This document shows positions 23,206 through 51,600 of a DNA stretch of 64,000 nucleotides, one piece after another. Origin of the DNA: Membranipora membranacea (taxonomy: Eukaryota; Bryozoa; Gymnolaemata; Cheilostomatida; Membraniporidae); NCBI GenBank assembly GCA_914767715.1, contig OU612072.1, forward strand, positions 21,640,001-21,704,000, given 5' to 3'. Each line of letters begins with the position of its first letter. Positions within the stretch are counted from its first letter, which is position 1. Below the pieces are notes generated by a model. That model was given only the letters and a program-made list of their open reading frames with translations. It did not search any database and was not told the DNA's origin. A program made the translations under genes and the position numbers.

Positions 23206-26200
23206 GATTGCTAACAGACCGAATGTGTTTATGGTGCGGTAGAAAGATTTGATATACACCACTAGGCTCACCTCAACAAGGAGAGCAAAGAAAGCTTTAG
23301 CTATTGTCATTGTTAAGCAAGAACTTATGACACATATGGTTTTGGTTTCATAGATGAAATTCTGGTTTCAGAGCATAACGGTATTGGCAATGAGTCAGAA
23401 CAGCTCACTGAGAGGCACTGCTCTGGCTGTGATATTAAATGCTGTTGTTGTGAGCCTGTTTATATAATTCATGCCTGGGAGCTGAGTAGAACTACGGAGG
23501 AACTACTGGAGAACAATTGTCATTGGATTCTTTACAAAAAATGTGTAAAAATGATTGATCATATCCAGATATCGATAGTATTACAAATCTTCAATCATAC
23601 TAATTACAGATCTATTTTTCTGCATAAATGTTATGATCATCATGCACATATTTGCATAATTTGATAATGCAAAACAACTCAAAGGCCCTTCGGCGGAACT
23701 TATTGGACATGGTCTGCTTAAAACGAAACCACTTATCAACCGGTATCAGCTTATCTGTATTACCAAATACTGTCTCACTCAAAAAGTGCTACATTCAAGA
23801 ACCCAATTAAAAGGTTAGGAACAGTTTTTGTTTTTAAGTTGTTTTTATGTTAGGTTTCTGCAATAACTTAATGATAACAAGATCAGATTCTAATAGTGAG
23901 TGGTCGGTAATGGAATGCAGCTCCCACAACTCCTGGCTCACAAATATCGTTGTGCTTAGTTGATGGGTTATTTATTTATAAAATTATGTTTGATATTATA
24001 TTGAAAAATTATAGACTTGGACAATTTAATAATCGTTGTGTAATTATAAAAATTTGAATATGATTTATATAAACAGTTTCCATTTGTATATATCAACTTT
24101 TAAAATACATTTTTAACCAAGAATCGGCAAAGGGCCGTTTGGACGGTAACTCAGCATGGGTGAATCACGGTGCAAAAAACTTGAAAAATTATTTTGCGAA
24201 AAAATAAAGTTATAAAAATATATCATAGCAATGAAATGAACAAAAGACAATCATTGTTTCGAGGGACGGTGGCGTTACAGACTCAGATAGGATATACACG
24301 GACGGATAGGTACGTGGACTAGCAGTAATATGAGCAGCAGAAAGGAAAATAATGGATATGGTTGTCATAAACCTTAAGACAAAATTTCTAGGAAAGCAAG
24401 CATTCAAAAAATTCAACCAAAACATACAAAATCCAAAATTTAGTTATTCGATTGTATTGCCGACTTAGCAGTAAAAATCTATTGGTGATGTTTTACGTAC
24501 TGCCAAAAAATTGTACCTTCAACAACATTGGTTTGGGGTCACAGTCCTAAATCTAGTTTGAAACCATTATTAATTCATCTAGGAGAAGGAAAGTGAAGGA
24601 AAAAGGTGCAAAATCTTTCTGTGAGAAATACAACATGAAGAACATGAGAGAAAAAAACTTATAAGCGAACAGTCACCTAAGCTGGTAGGAAAGTTGGAAC
24701 TTCTTGTAGGGTCTTGTTGTCGGTTGCAGTACCGGCAGACTAAAGTGCCTGATCAGAGTCTGACAACTCACACAGCAACATTGCCATGTGTGAGAAAAAT
24801 ATTGTTTTCAGTAAAGAAATAAGAAAAAGCTGTTAGAGATAAACAAATCTAGGAGACTTGACATCCCAGGAGTGCCGACCAAGTTCCAGGGGGACAATCA
24901 CCAGTACAATAAGAATAAAAGGAAACACAGCTGTGTACGCATAGTCAACTGAATCAACTTTTTCTAAGTTGTCCACATGTTCACATCTGGAGTTGCCCTC
25001 TCACAAGTGTACTTGAATATTGTAAGGCATTACATTATGCTGTGACTCGACCCTGTTAGATATTACGGAGTTAAATGGAGATGATTATTCCTTTTATATC
25101 CAGTCATCAGTAACCTTGATCTTCTACTCATATATTAGGTAGATGCGTCGTCCCAGCTCCCTACAAGCAGAATTAAAGGCATGTCAATAAATAAAACATA
25201 ATCGTTTTTCTAAATAAATGGATAGCTTTACACTACCAGTTCCATATATACAGCCTATTTTTCTGGAGGGTACGGTCTCACACCACTACCCCTCCCCCTC
25301 CCCCCCCCCCACAAATAAGGCAAGACAAGATATTGTGCACAGCCTCTGATCAGCCTTATACAAATGTTTTATGTTGGAAAGATTGGCAAAGGTGAAATGG
25401 GGTTGGCTTTGGCTTTAGCAATAGGTGCAAGCCCGCTACCTCAGAGATGTGATAAGCAGGCATGCAACATAGTGCCATTAATATACTGGAGTGCTTGAAT
25501 TTTACCTGTTACTATTATTTCTAGCCGCATTACCCTCGGCTGTATCAATTCTTAAGAATATACTGCTCTACTGACACATGGCACTAGTAAGCACTCAGTT
25601 CTAGCTGTCTCAGGTGGGAGTCCATATGAAAGAGATCAAATTTAGCTAACATTCAAATTAGTTATTCCACGCCAATGCAACCGAGTGAGCTCTTCCTAGC
25701 ACGACTATTTTACTTCTCTAGGGTGATTTTACTCCGGATAAATAAAAATGCCTTCGTCTGATTCTCTGGGTAAAGTAAAACACAAACTTGAATAGATGAT
25801 TGGTTTGGGTGAATTGATTGCATGTATTCCTACTTATTTCTGAGAAGTGAAACAAACACCAGAAGGGAAGGAGGGAGTAATGGTTACCTTAGTCTTATGG
25901 TACTGCTTTCCTTACCTTATTCTTATGGTACTGCTGTTCTTTATTCTGAGGCTGCTTGTGGGTTAGTACTGGGGATTTTGATTGTTGCGGGTAACCAGAG
26001 ATATTCGGTAGATTCTAAAATACACAGATCAAGATTATGAGTCATCAAGTAGGTTAAATTTTTCAAAGAAATAAATTCAATACTTGAAGCCATAAGTTTT
26101 CACATGGCCTTAATGCTGTCTTATTGGCATTTAAGTGCAAAGAGACATGAATAGCATATTTACATCATCATAAATTTAGAAATGACGGTTTCAGTTCAGT

Positions 26201-26785
26201 GCAAACAGAAGTTGTCCCTTCTTTGATGTAGATTGGACAACTTCTATTTACGAGAAGAAATCTTAACTATATCAACCAGGAGGCAGGGAGGGTTGGGGGT
26301 CAGGGCGGAGGGTGTACCACCCTTTCTGCTAGAGGTAATATTATACCTAAACAGGACATGGTGATGTTGCACCATTGAATTGTGTAGTACCAAAGGTGTT
26401 GTTGTTGATTTGAAGTCAAAAGTCCAGATTAGTTAATAACTATATCAATTTTGAAGGCATTTCAAGTTTGAAAATTGAGTTCTATACAAAATACCTGGAC
26501 TGAAGACTGCACTAAATATGGACTGTCAATGATGATATCATTGTTACTTTGTAAAAAAAATGGTACTGTAACTTAGTGCCATAGAGCTAATGCTCTATAT
26601 AAAACCCTGTCAAAGTTTATTCTACGATCCATGATCATGGAATCAGACAAGTCAAGAACACACTTTATGTTAAGATTCTCACCGGCCATGCGTCGGGAAG
26701 TGGTATGTGATTATAATACAATATTATACGTAGTAATATAATACTTAATAATATAATACGTAATAATATGATATAATATAATTAC
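23206..26785. other. Spacer between gene B start and the kinase; no confident exon
   Basis: The right part should contain the missing 3' exon(s) of the CDKL gene on the minus strand, but CDKL C-termini are poorly conserved and none could be identified. Homopolymer C (25292-25310) and TAATATAATACG-type repeats (26717-26780) are present. Confidence 0.4.
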
Positions 26786-42641
<15,856 letters not shown>

Positions 42642-45600
42642 ATGGCAGGTTTTTGCCAACTAGCTCTTCTGGTGCTGACAGTGTTTGCCCGCGACTGTTT
42701 GTAAGTAACTTTCAACAGAAAACCAGTTATTAAGTTTGTTTGTTGTTGATGTTTAATGATTATTTGGAAATAGCCACTGCATTGTGGTAATCATATCAGA
42801 CAATAGAGTGCAGACTAATTAGTGTCATCGTTATAGGCATGGCATATATAACACCAGTCTCTCTGAACACTCTCTGTTTCTATATGTGAAATTTATTGAG
42901 CCAGAAAGAATAAACACTGGGTTTTTTGTGCGAAACAAAGTTATGCGGCAAAAGAATTAAATCGGTTGATACCTTGACTTTATAATTTCATTTGGTAGCA
43001 ATGTCGCTGGGTTTGCTCATGTTTTTCCTCACTGCACTGGTTCATTACTTAAAGTAGGGGAGTAGAGATATGTGATATAGGGGAGACAAAAGTCCAAGGC
43101 GAGTGCGAAGCATCACCAGGCAGGGTGCGGTATGTCCCTCCCTGAGCCATATTAGGCATATAATTAGCAAATAGAAATTCCAGTGTAGCTGATTCTGACA
43201 TGGATTATTCGATTATAGTGTTTTCGGTCACTGTATTTAGCTTTCTAAGGGAAGTAGTACCTCCCTACCTTACCTACGAGCCTGCAAGTCTCATTATAAT
43301 GATAATTACATAATCACTTATTCAATTCTCATATTTCCAGGTGCCGAACATGGCCAGACATTAGGTTTGAGAATCTGAAAGCTGCTGAATGGGAATTGGC
43401 AGTCGTCGTCGATGTTCCTAGTCTCGATTTTTCAAACAATTTTATGATTGTGAGTATCGATACAGTTTTTCTGTGAGTAGCCAATGATTAGAGGATCAGA
43501 TAACATCCATAGTAAAGTTTAGCTAGATAGGGTTGACGATCTGTTAGCTAGAACCACACTTTGGAGAGCTGAGGTAGTGTAGATCTAGTTTGATCCATTT
43601 TTCCCTCATTGGAATTGCCCCCCTCTACTGACACGCCAAAGGAAAAAATGTCTGTCAGTAGAGGGGGGGGGGAGGCAATTCCGATGAGGGAAAAATGGAT
43701 CATACTTGATCTAAGGTAGTTTTTCATCTCATTGGAAATGTTGTGCACTTAGGCTCGTTAAGCTCTATCCCTACATTCTAGTTGAGGATTAATGAAATCT
43801 GATGATGCATTGCTCAGATATTTAGAGATATTCTTTCTTTTCAGCCAAGCAAATTCGACCCCCAACAGATCATAGTGGCTACCGGCTGGGGGTACAATGA
43901 CAACCGTGGTGAAGGGTGCATATCAGTATTCAGCTTGAGGAACAGGACTAAACCTGCAAAGAGTGAGTAAAAAAGTTCAAACTTGAAACAGGAAAAGCAT
44001 ATTGTATGTTTAGATTGATGCATTTAAATTCTGCCATTCTTTGCATTTAACTTGCCTGTATTTACACATAGTAGTTCCATTCTGGAGGTGCTTTTTATTG
44101 TTGATCATTGTAATTACCATGTTTCGACTTGCCGTACTTATTTTTCTCCCGTACATCTTGTTCTTGGTGTCGCCTTTTAGCGTAGGTCGTTGGAGATGGC
44201 TCAATTGGTTAGAGCGCCGGAGTTCAGCATGCAAATGTTGAAGGTCGTTGGTTTGATTCCCACTGCAGTCCATCGACTACTGGGCTTTGGTTGGCCACCA
44301 GGTGTGCTCCGACCTGCCTGCAAACAGAGAGCAACCTGGCTCAGATATTGCGGCCTAGCCCCTAAGGCAAATAACATTTTACCGCCGTTGCATTGGGATG
44401 TGGCGTGTGATATTACAACTGATTTTAATCGATCATTTAATCACCATTTCAACCTTATTTTGAAATATTGCATGTTCACTTTTAATAACAAAGCCGCCAT
44501 TCATGCAGACAACTAGAATGGAGTGGACTTTTCATTTTAGACCTTGCTGGCAACTGCACCCGTAGACTTAGTCCCGGAGCACCAATACGAGGAGAATATC
44601 GGAATGGGCACAGAGGATACGCCCAACTGAGGATGCCCGACCATGGGCAATTCACCAAGGACAGCAAATATCTTCTGTTTGTGGATAACATGTCATGTGC
44701 ACGACGAGTTACTATGAGCAGCTTATATGTGAATACCATCATAGGTCTGCGAAAATAACTTTTATAATCACATTATAATATAGTCATTGGTTGAGTGGTG
44801 ATATTTCAAATGGTATAACCAAGAATCGACTACACTTCCTCACATGATCGCCCTCTTTTATCCAATACTATTAGTATAATATTAGCTTTGCATTTATTGT
44901 TCACATATTGTTGCCATGGATTTTATTTGTCTTCAAACTGCCACAAAGTAGTTGTTTACAAGGGGTCGGCTGTAGCATTACTGAACTTTTGGACCAACCA
45001 AAGATGAGAAATTGTTTCCAGCAATCGTACATAAATTGCCATAATATGCTTGTTCAGGGCCACATATGTTACCGTTATCCATGAATGCATTTCTCTCGTA
45101 TTCAAGGTAGAGGAACATGCGGCCAGGGGACACTTGACGGTTTACCAGATTATGGTACGGGAGGATGGGTGATTGGGATGGTATATTTGGATGAAAAAGA
45201 TTTCTGGGTATTCTTTGTCAAACAGGTAGGATAGAGTGTGGCTCAAATGGAACGCCAAGAAATTGTTTTCTTTTCAGTCAATGTCGCTCTGCGATTTAAC
45301 CGGTCCACAGACCAGCTAGTAAAAATAAAATAGAGTTTGAGATTCTAGCTTTGCTCATTATCTCTTCATTTGTCACTGCAGACAAAAAGCGTGTTTTCAA
45401 GCAGCGAGATAATCATAAGGTGAGCTATCAGCCAATGATATTCCATAACCAAAGCCATTTAATGATGTCCGTCATAAATGTCATGGAAAATACCACTGGT
45501 TACTGCCCTAGTATAATCTGCTTGCGATAAGCGAGTAAAGTGTAACTATATAAGGGGCGGAACTTAGACCACTAAATAAACAGTTTTCCCTCCAATGCTG

Positions 45601-48600
45601 TAAACACTCGCTAATGTGCAGCCCCTCTTATGCTTGGTTTGAGTAATATACAGGGTACTAACAAAACAAAACTCTAGAGTGTATGCTTACATGACTCCCT
45701 AAAGCAGTTTCACCTCAAGATCAAAGTCAAGTCTGTCATGATTTGACACAAGGTCATGGCCGTGGGTGAGCTACTTACACTGCTAGTGAATGTGCTGGCC
45801 CTATCTCAGTGGCCCTGTATTTTCAATGAAAGAATCAAGTTGCTGAGATACATTCAAATAAGAAACCACAGAGCTCCTTTGTTGCAGAAACAATATTTTA
45901 AAAGTTGAAAATAATCTCCTTTGCTAAAGACTCACTCAATGATCAACAGTTGATCATAATGTCGAAGGCTTTTCATTGTTGCGAGATCTTCTGTGAGCTT
46001 TGTATCAGTGATATGATGATGATTAGGAATCTCAATTTTTTTTCAATTTTCATAAAGGGAATGTACATTTATTCATGGAATGGAGGTAACAGAAGGAAAA
46101 TTGCAGACCCAGCTATGATGAGTGGATTTCCCTCTTCCGCTTCTGGACAGCTTACAAGGAGCGCCCACAATAACTTTCTGGTCTTTCAGAAGGTCCAGTT
46201 TGGTAAGAAAAATGCCAAAAGCTAACAATACTTTAAATATCAAACAGCATGAAGCCATTAAGGTGAGTATATATTAGGCATTTTTTGGACCTTTTTAGCG
46301 ATGCTGAGTATCTTTGGACGTTTTTGAATAGCTGACTACCAATGCAATTTTCTGAACAATTCTACAAAATGCGAGCGTTTTCGCAAAAAGTTTAAAGTTT
46401 AAGTTTCTCCTAGTCCTACATTCTCACTGGCCAACATTAAATTAGGACAAAGGGAAAAACACTTTTTATTTTCCAAAATTGAAAAAGTTGCTAAAAACAC
46501 ACAGGACTCGCACGATGGGAAGACAACTCACCAAAAATCGTTAACATTGCTAAAAACGTCTATAAAACGTCCTAGTCATACCTGACAAGTCTCCCTTTTT
46601 AGTAGAATTTGTGTTTCCTACCATCACAGTACACATACCTATGTATTTGCATAAATTATCATTACTTATTGTATGCGGCTATTCAATGTTTGAGCCAAAC
46701 CTGGATAAATCAAGAGTCAAGAGGATTTCATTCACAAAATGAGGTAAAATGATGCAATTCATTAAATTAACAGTCAAGGTTTTAGCTTGGAAATATTATA
46801 CATAAGGCCTAAATCGCACCCGCACTCTTGGACGCAGAGTGGTAGTCCAGGTTTATAGTTCGTCCGCGGAGACCTCCTGATTTCTAGGTCTGCCAACTTG
46901 TCCATGTATGGTCCTAGTATACACTCACCTTCACAGTTTGAAATGCAGAAGTGTGCAAATTGGAGAATGCAATAACCCTCCATTGTGTTCATAGAGTTAT
47001 TATATACTCTAGAGTGGACAATGTGTACAAAAATAGCAAAAGTTTTTTGTCCTACTTAATTATTGCGAAATCCATGACGCGACGCAATCTGGTTGTGCAT
47101 GGCTTGTGACTGTATCATATAATTTATCATTGAGAATTTAGGAATCGGGTATGAAAATTTAAGTTTTAGAGCGCTTAAAGCCATTTTATCGGAAAAATTT
47201 TCATGGCCCACAATGTGGAACACTTGTAGGTATTTTCCCTTGAAGTCATTGGAAAATTTTTCTATGTTTTCCCATCAAAATAAGCAAAAAAATCCAACCG
47301 CAAACACATCATTGTGAGGAAAAGAATTTCCGGGCTACTAGCTTGTTTTTTCTACTGCCACTTGCCAGCCATATAAGCCATATATGCCTGTGAACAAGTG
47401 ATCGGAGGTGTAAAAGTTTGCAGCTTGCCTCATTTTCAGTCACAGTGTACATAATGTCAAGATTCAGATTTGCTCTCCAGATAACATTACTTTATTGAGG
47501 GTATTATTATAAGCTTTTTTGTTTCAATTAAGATTGGTGCTAAAATCAGATGTGGTGTTACTGTCAGTCCTCATTGCTCATAAGATCACTTTCTGGTTGC
47601 TTCTCTTATATTTTTATAGCTTCAATTCATTTCTGACAGAGAATCACAGCTGTATGAAATGTTAACTCTGGTCATTTCAAATGATTGCATTCTACTACAC
47701 TAATCCCCCTTCCCTCAAAACTATGCAAGCAAATACATGTATATACGTCAACTGCCAGTGCCTTGACTGGAGTGTATACAAAATATTCTTTATGATGCTG
47801 AAGTTGCCATCTCAACTAATTTACAACACAAACAGACAACCATAGTCATAATAAACATACCAGAAAATTGTATCAAACAACCACAACGACCGACCGCTTT
47901 GAAGCAAATGGTCCCTTATTTCAAGTATGGTGAGAAATCAGAAATATCCTTCAACTTAAAATGTCACCTTAGTGAGTGTTTGTTCTGTAAAATCTGGAGT
48001 CAGTCTGGATAGGTATGTGAGTTTTCCATTCAAAGATTCACTTGATACTCAGCGACTTATCAAAAACGAAATGCATTCATTGATATGCTTCCAAAACCTG
48101 CTGTGTATGGTTGAATGGTTTTGTGAATTCAATAACCAGAGGACGTGGAAAAAGCAAGCTAGCCCGGTAATTTTTTTTCATCACAATGATGTGTTTGCGG
48201 TTGGGGTTTTGGCTTATTTTGATGGAAAACATAGAAAAATTTTCCAATGGCTGCAAGTGAAAATACCTACAAGTGTTTCACATGGTGTGACATGAAGAAT
48301 TTTCCGCAAAAATGGCTATAAGCGCTCTAAGACATAAATTGTGATGCTCAATTCCTATATTCTCAATGATTAGTTTTATGATACAGGCACTAGCCATGCA
48401 CAACCAGATTGTGTCGCGTTATGGATTTTGCAATAATTAAGTAGGACGTTTTGAGCACTGCATTGTCCACTCTAGAGTATATTATAATTCTATGATTGTG
48501 TTAGTCACTACTGCAGTTATGATTCAGAACTTTGCAATTTAATCCAATTTCACTGCAATCATCAGGTGGTCAGTTGCTTGCAATTAAAATCCACAGAAAC

Positions 48601-51600
48601 TTTTATATAAATATAAATGTCTATTTGAACAATACAATTCCCTGATATAGCTATAGAGACACTGTGACTAGGAGGGTTAAGAGCAATGAATCATATGTCA
48701 CAGTAGAGAATTGGACTTGCATATACTGTTGTAATCTTTTCAGGTGTGACAACCTATGACTTTACAAACATCAACATCACGCATGGTGGCTGGTCACCAA
48801 CACAGCTTTCTGGATTGACAAAACTATTCAGGTAGGAGATTTTTATATCACAAATCAAACGGTTTTCAAATAAAGTTTACAATGCATTCATTATACTAAC
48901 GCCCTCGCTGAATGAATATGCAAGACACGATGTAGTTATAGCCACTATCACAAACTGCAACTCGGAAAACTTAGACACAAACTCAAAGTTTGGCGTTATC
49001 TTAAGTATAAGCAGAATGAAGTTCGTTACAGTGAGTGAGACAGTTACAGGTCCGTAATTCTAGGGGAGTCAGAGAGGCACTGCATCCCCTAGAAAGCTAA
49101 ATACAGTGGCATAAAAACACTATAATTGAGTAATCCATGTCAGAATCAGCTCCTCTGAGAATTCCATTTGCTAATTACATGCCTCAAATTGCTTTGGGAG
49201 GAGCTTACAGCACCCCTCCTGGTACTACCATTTACTCTAAAATACGGCCCTGAGATAAAAAAAAGTTCGCTAGGCAGTGTGATGGGACATGAGATGCAAA
49301 AAAAAAAACAGATGTTTTGGAAAGATATCACCAGACGGGATCTCGCTTCAACTGGTAAAAGTGTTGTGTTTCAAAGCGACTGTCAGAGATGCCGAGCCAG
49401 GACTGGCAATTAGTGAGATTATGGGGGCTGTGGCGACTGCGCATCACGATATCGGTTGGTAAACAATCCGATGGATGTTATGAGGAAGCCAAAAGGCTAG
49501 ACGGGAGGATTTAATAGGAAAATCCCCATTGCTGCTCAAGTATAATTATGATGGGAGGTATACAGTTGACTATAAGGGAGCGGCTGTGGCGCATTGGGTA
49601 AGGCATGGGTCTTTCAATCGAGAGGTCCTGTGTTCGATTCCCGACGTGTCACGGTGGTGTCAGGAAGCACATCCGACCTCAAATGCTCCTGTGCTGTGCC
49701 CCATCAGGATCACGTCTGTAGATACCGTGACCAAAAAAAAACCAAGCAACATCATGGTTTCTCACATGGTATCATAGGGTATCGAGACTATAAATGGACG
49801 TGAGTATAATGTTGACTATACTGTACGAAACCATTAAAATTCCAATTCTTTATAAATTATATTGACGCAAAGGGTGATTTCTTGTCTTACTCTCTCCAGA
49901 TACCACAGTCCTTCTTTGACATAAGACTCATTAATGAACGGTTTTAAAGTATTATGGTCGTTGATGAGGTGTGCATGATGGATGAGGAGCAGAGTCAAAC
50001 AGAACCCTTGGGTTCATCTCAGGAACGAATGTTGACTTGTTTGGAGTCAGTTGAGCAGTGCCAGCTCATGTAGTCAGAAGTGTGATTGTAAAAGCCACTG
50101 AGAATCAGTATTTTTGAAGATGCAGCTTATGATCAATTGCCAAAACCCGGCAAGCCTGGAACGTTAGAATCTTACTGAGGAATCAAAATGCGCTGAATGC
50201 CTGACCAAAGGCCAACTTTGGCATTCATTGTCAGATTGTTCGATGAGCCTGGGTAGACACACAAATTTTGGCGTGAATGCTACATATAACATTCATGAAT
50301 TCGCAACATAGCCATTGAAAACCAAAGAGTGACAGGGTTTCTCCTAAATCTATACTCACGACTATTACGACTTCATAGAATATATTTTCCATCACTAGAG
50401 CGATTCAATCTTAAATGTGACATAGGCAGGCTTAGAACCAGATGCCTTTCTTTCCATTGCAACCTCTGAAAATGGAAGATGATGTAACACACTAACTTAT
50501 TGCACCATGCTTCTGAGTAGTGTTATGAGTAGCATATGAATATGCATCGAAAATAGAATGGCAATTTGTCTGATGATGAGTGCTGATTGTAAAAAAGATA
50601 AAAGCCTATATTCCGGACAGACAGGTTTCCGGATTAAATTACGTTAAAATCATCTTTGAGTGCACAAATTTATAATTGAGATGGGCGACTTTGATATCAG
50701 AGTGCGGCTGGAGAGGATAACAAGAATATCAAAATGTTTTGAACTCTCAAGTCAGATGTCCCTTTCACATGTAACAAAACCTGTTGGTGATGACCTGTTT
50801 GTCATTTGTGTAGTCTTTGAGAAGGGAAACGACTGATGCTATTTTTGTACACATTGTCTACACTAGACTATTATGCTAACTCTATAGTTGTTTCCTATCT
50901 GACAGTCAATTAGATCAATATATCTGGCTTGTACATCTCATATGTCTAATAATGTCTATATTTGTAGCTGCAGGCCGGGATCTGCTGATAATAATGCCGT
51001 GCATAAAATGACAAACGTAGTGATGTCAGGAGGACACGGCCTTGTTTCACAACATCCACATTATCCAGAACTTTTGATGGTCACTGACTGGGACATAGGG
51101 TCAATCTATATAGCCAATACTGACACAGGTGAATACAGTTATTATACAGGCCCGTAGTTATAGGGGAGGCAGCGAGGTACTGCCTCCCCCTAGAATGCTA
51201 AATACAGTAGCCTAAACACTGTAATTGATTAAACCATGTCAAAATCAGCTCCTCTGGGATTTCCTAATCGCTTAATATAGATCTTTAACTGCTTGAGGGA
51301 GCTTACAGCCCCCTCCCTGTGATGCTTGGGACTCGTCTCAGACTTTTGCCTCCCCTACCTTTTCTTCTAAGCTACGGCCATTTTCTAATGGGACATGTTG
51401 ATCTTGGGCACTGGGGGTTTTTATGAATGGGTTCAAAATATGAGAATGCGTACAAAGTTGTATCTCTATGTGCATTAGGTCATTTCTTTCTGTTTGCAGG
51501 TGCCGTTACAAGATACTGCGAGAAGGCTACCGGAGCCTCCATGGTTCTTGGACAGGATATGAACGCATGTGCCTTTAAATTTTTGAGAGGCAGCAGGTGG

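Noticed and set aside
45383-45420. Possible extra exon of gene C (CAG, TKSVFSSSEIIIR, GTGAGC)
   Set aside because: It would break phase; exon 5 joins exon 6 in phase 0 without it, and the homologous half has no counterpart.
46990-48502. CRISPR or phage-like arrays, prokaryotic operons
   Set aside because: The window is clearly intron-bearing eukaryotic DNA; the repeats are foldbacks, SINEs and microsatellites without CRISPR spacing.
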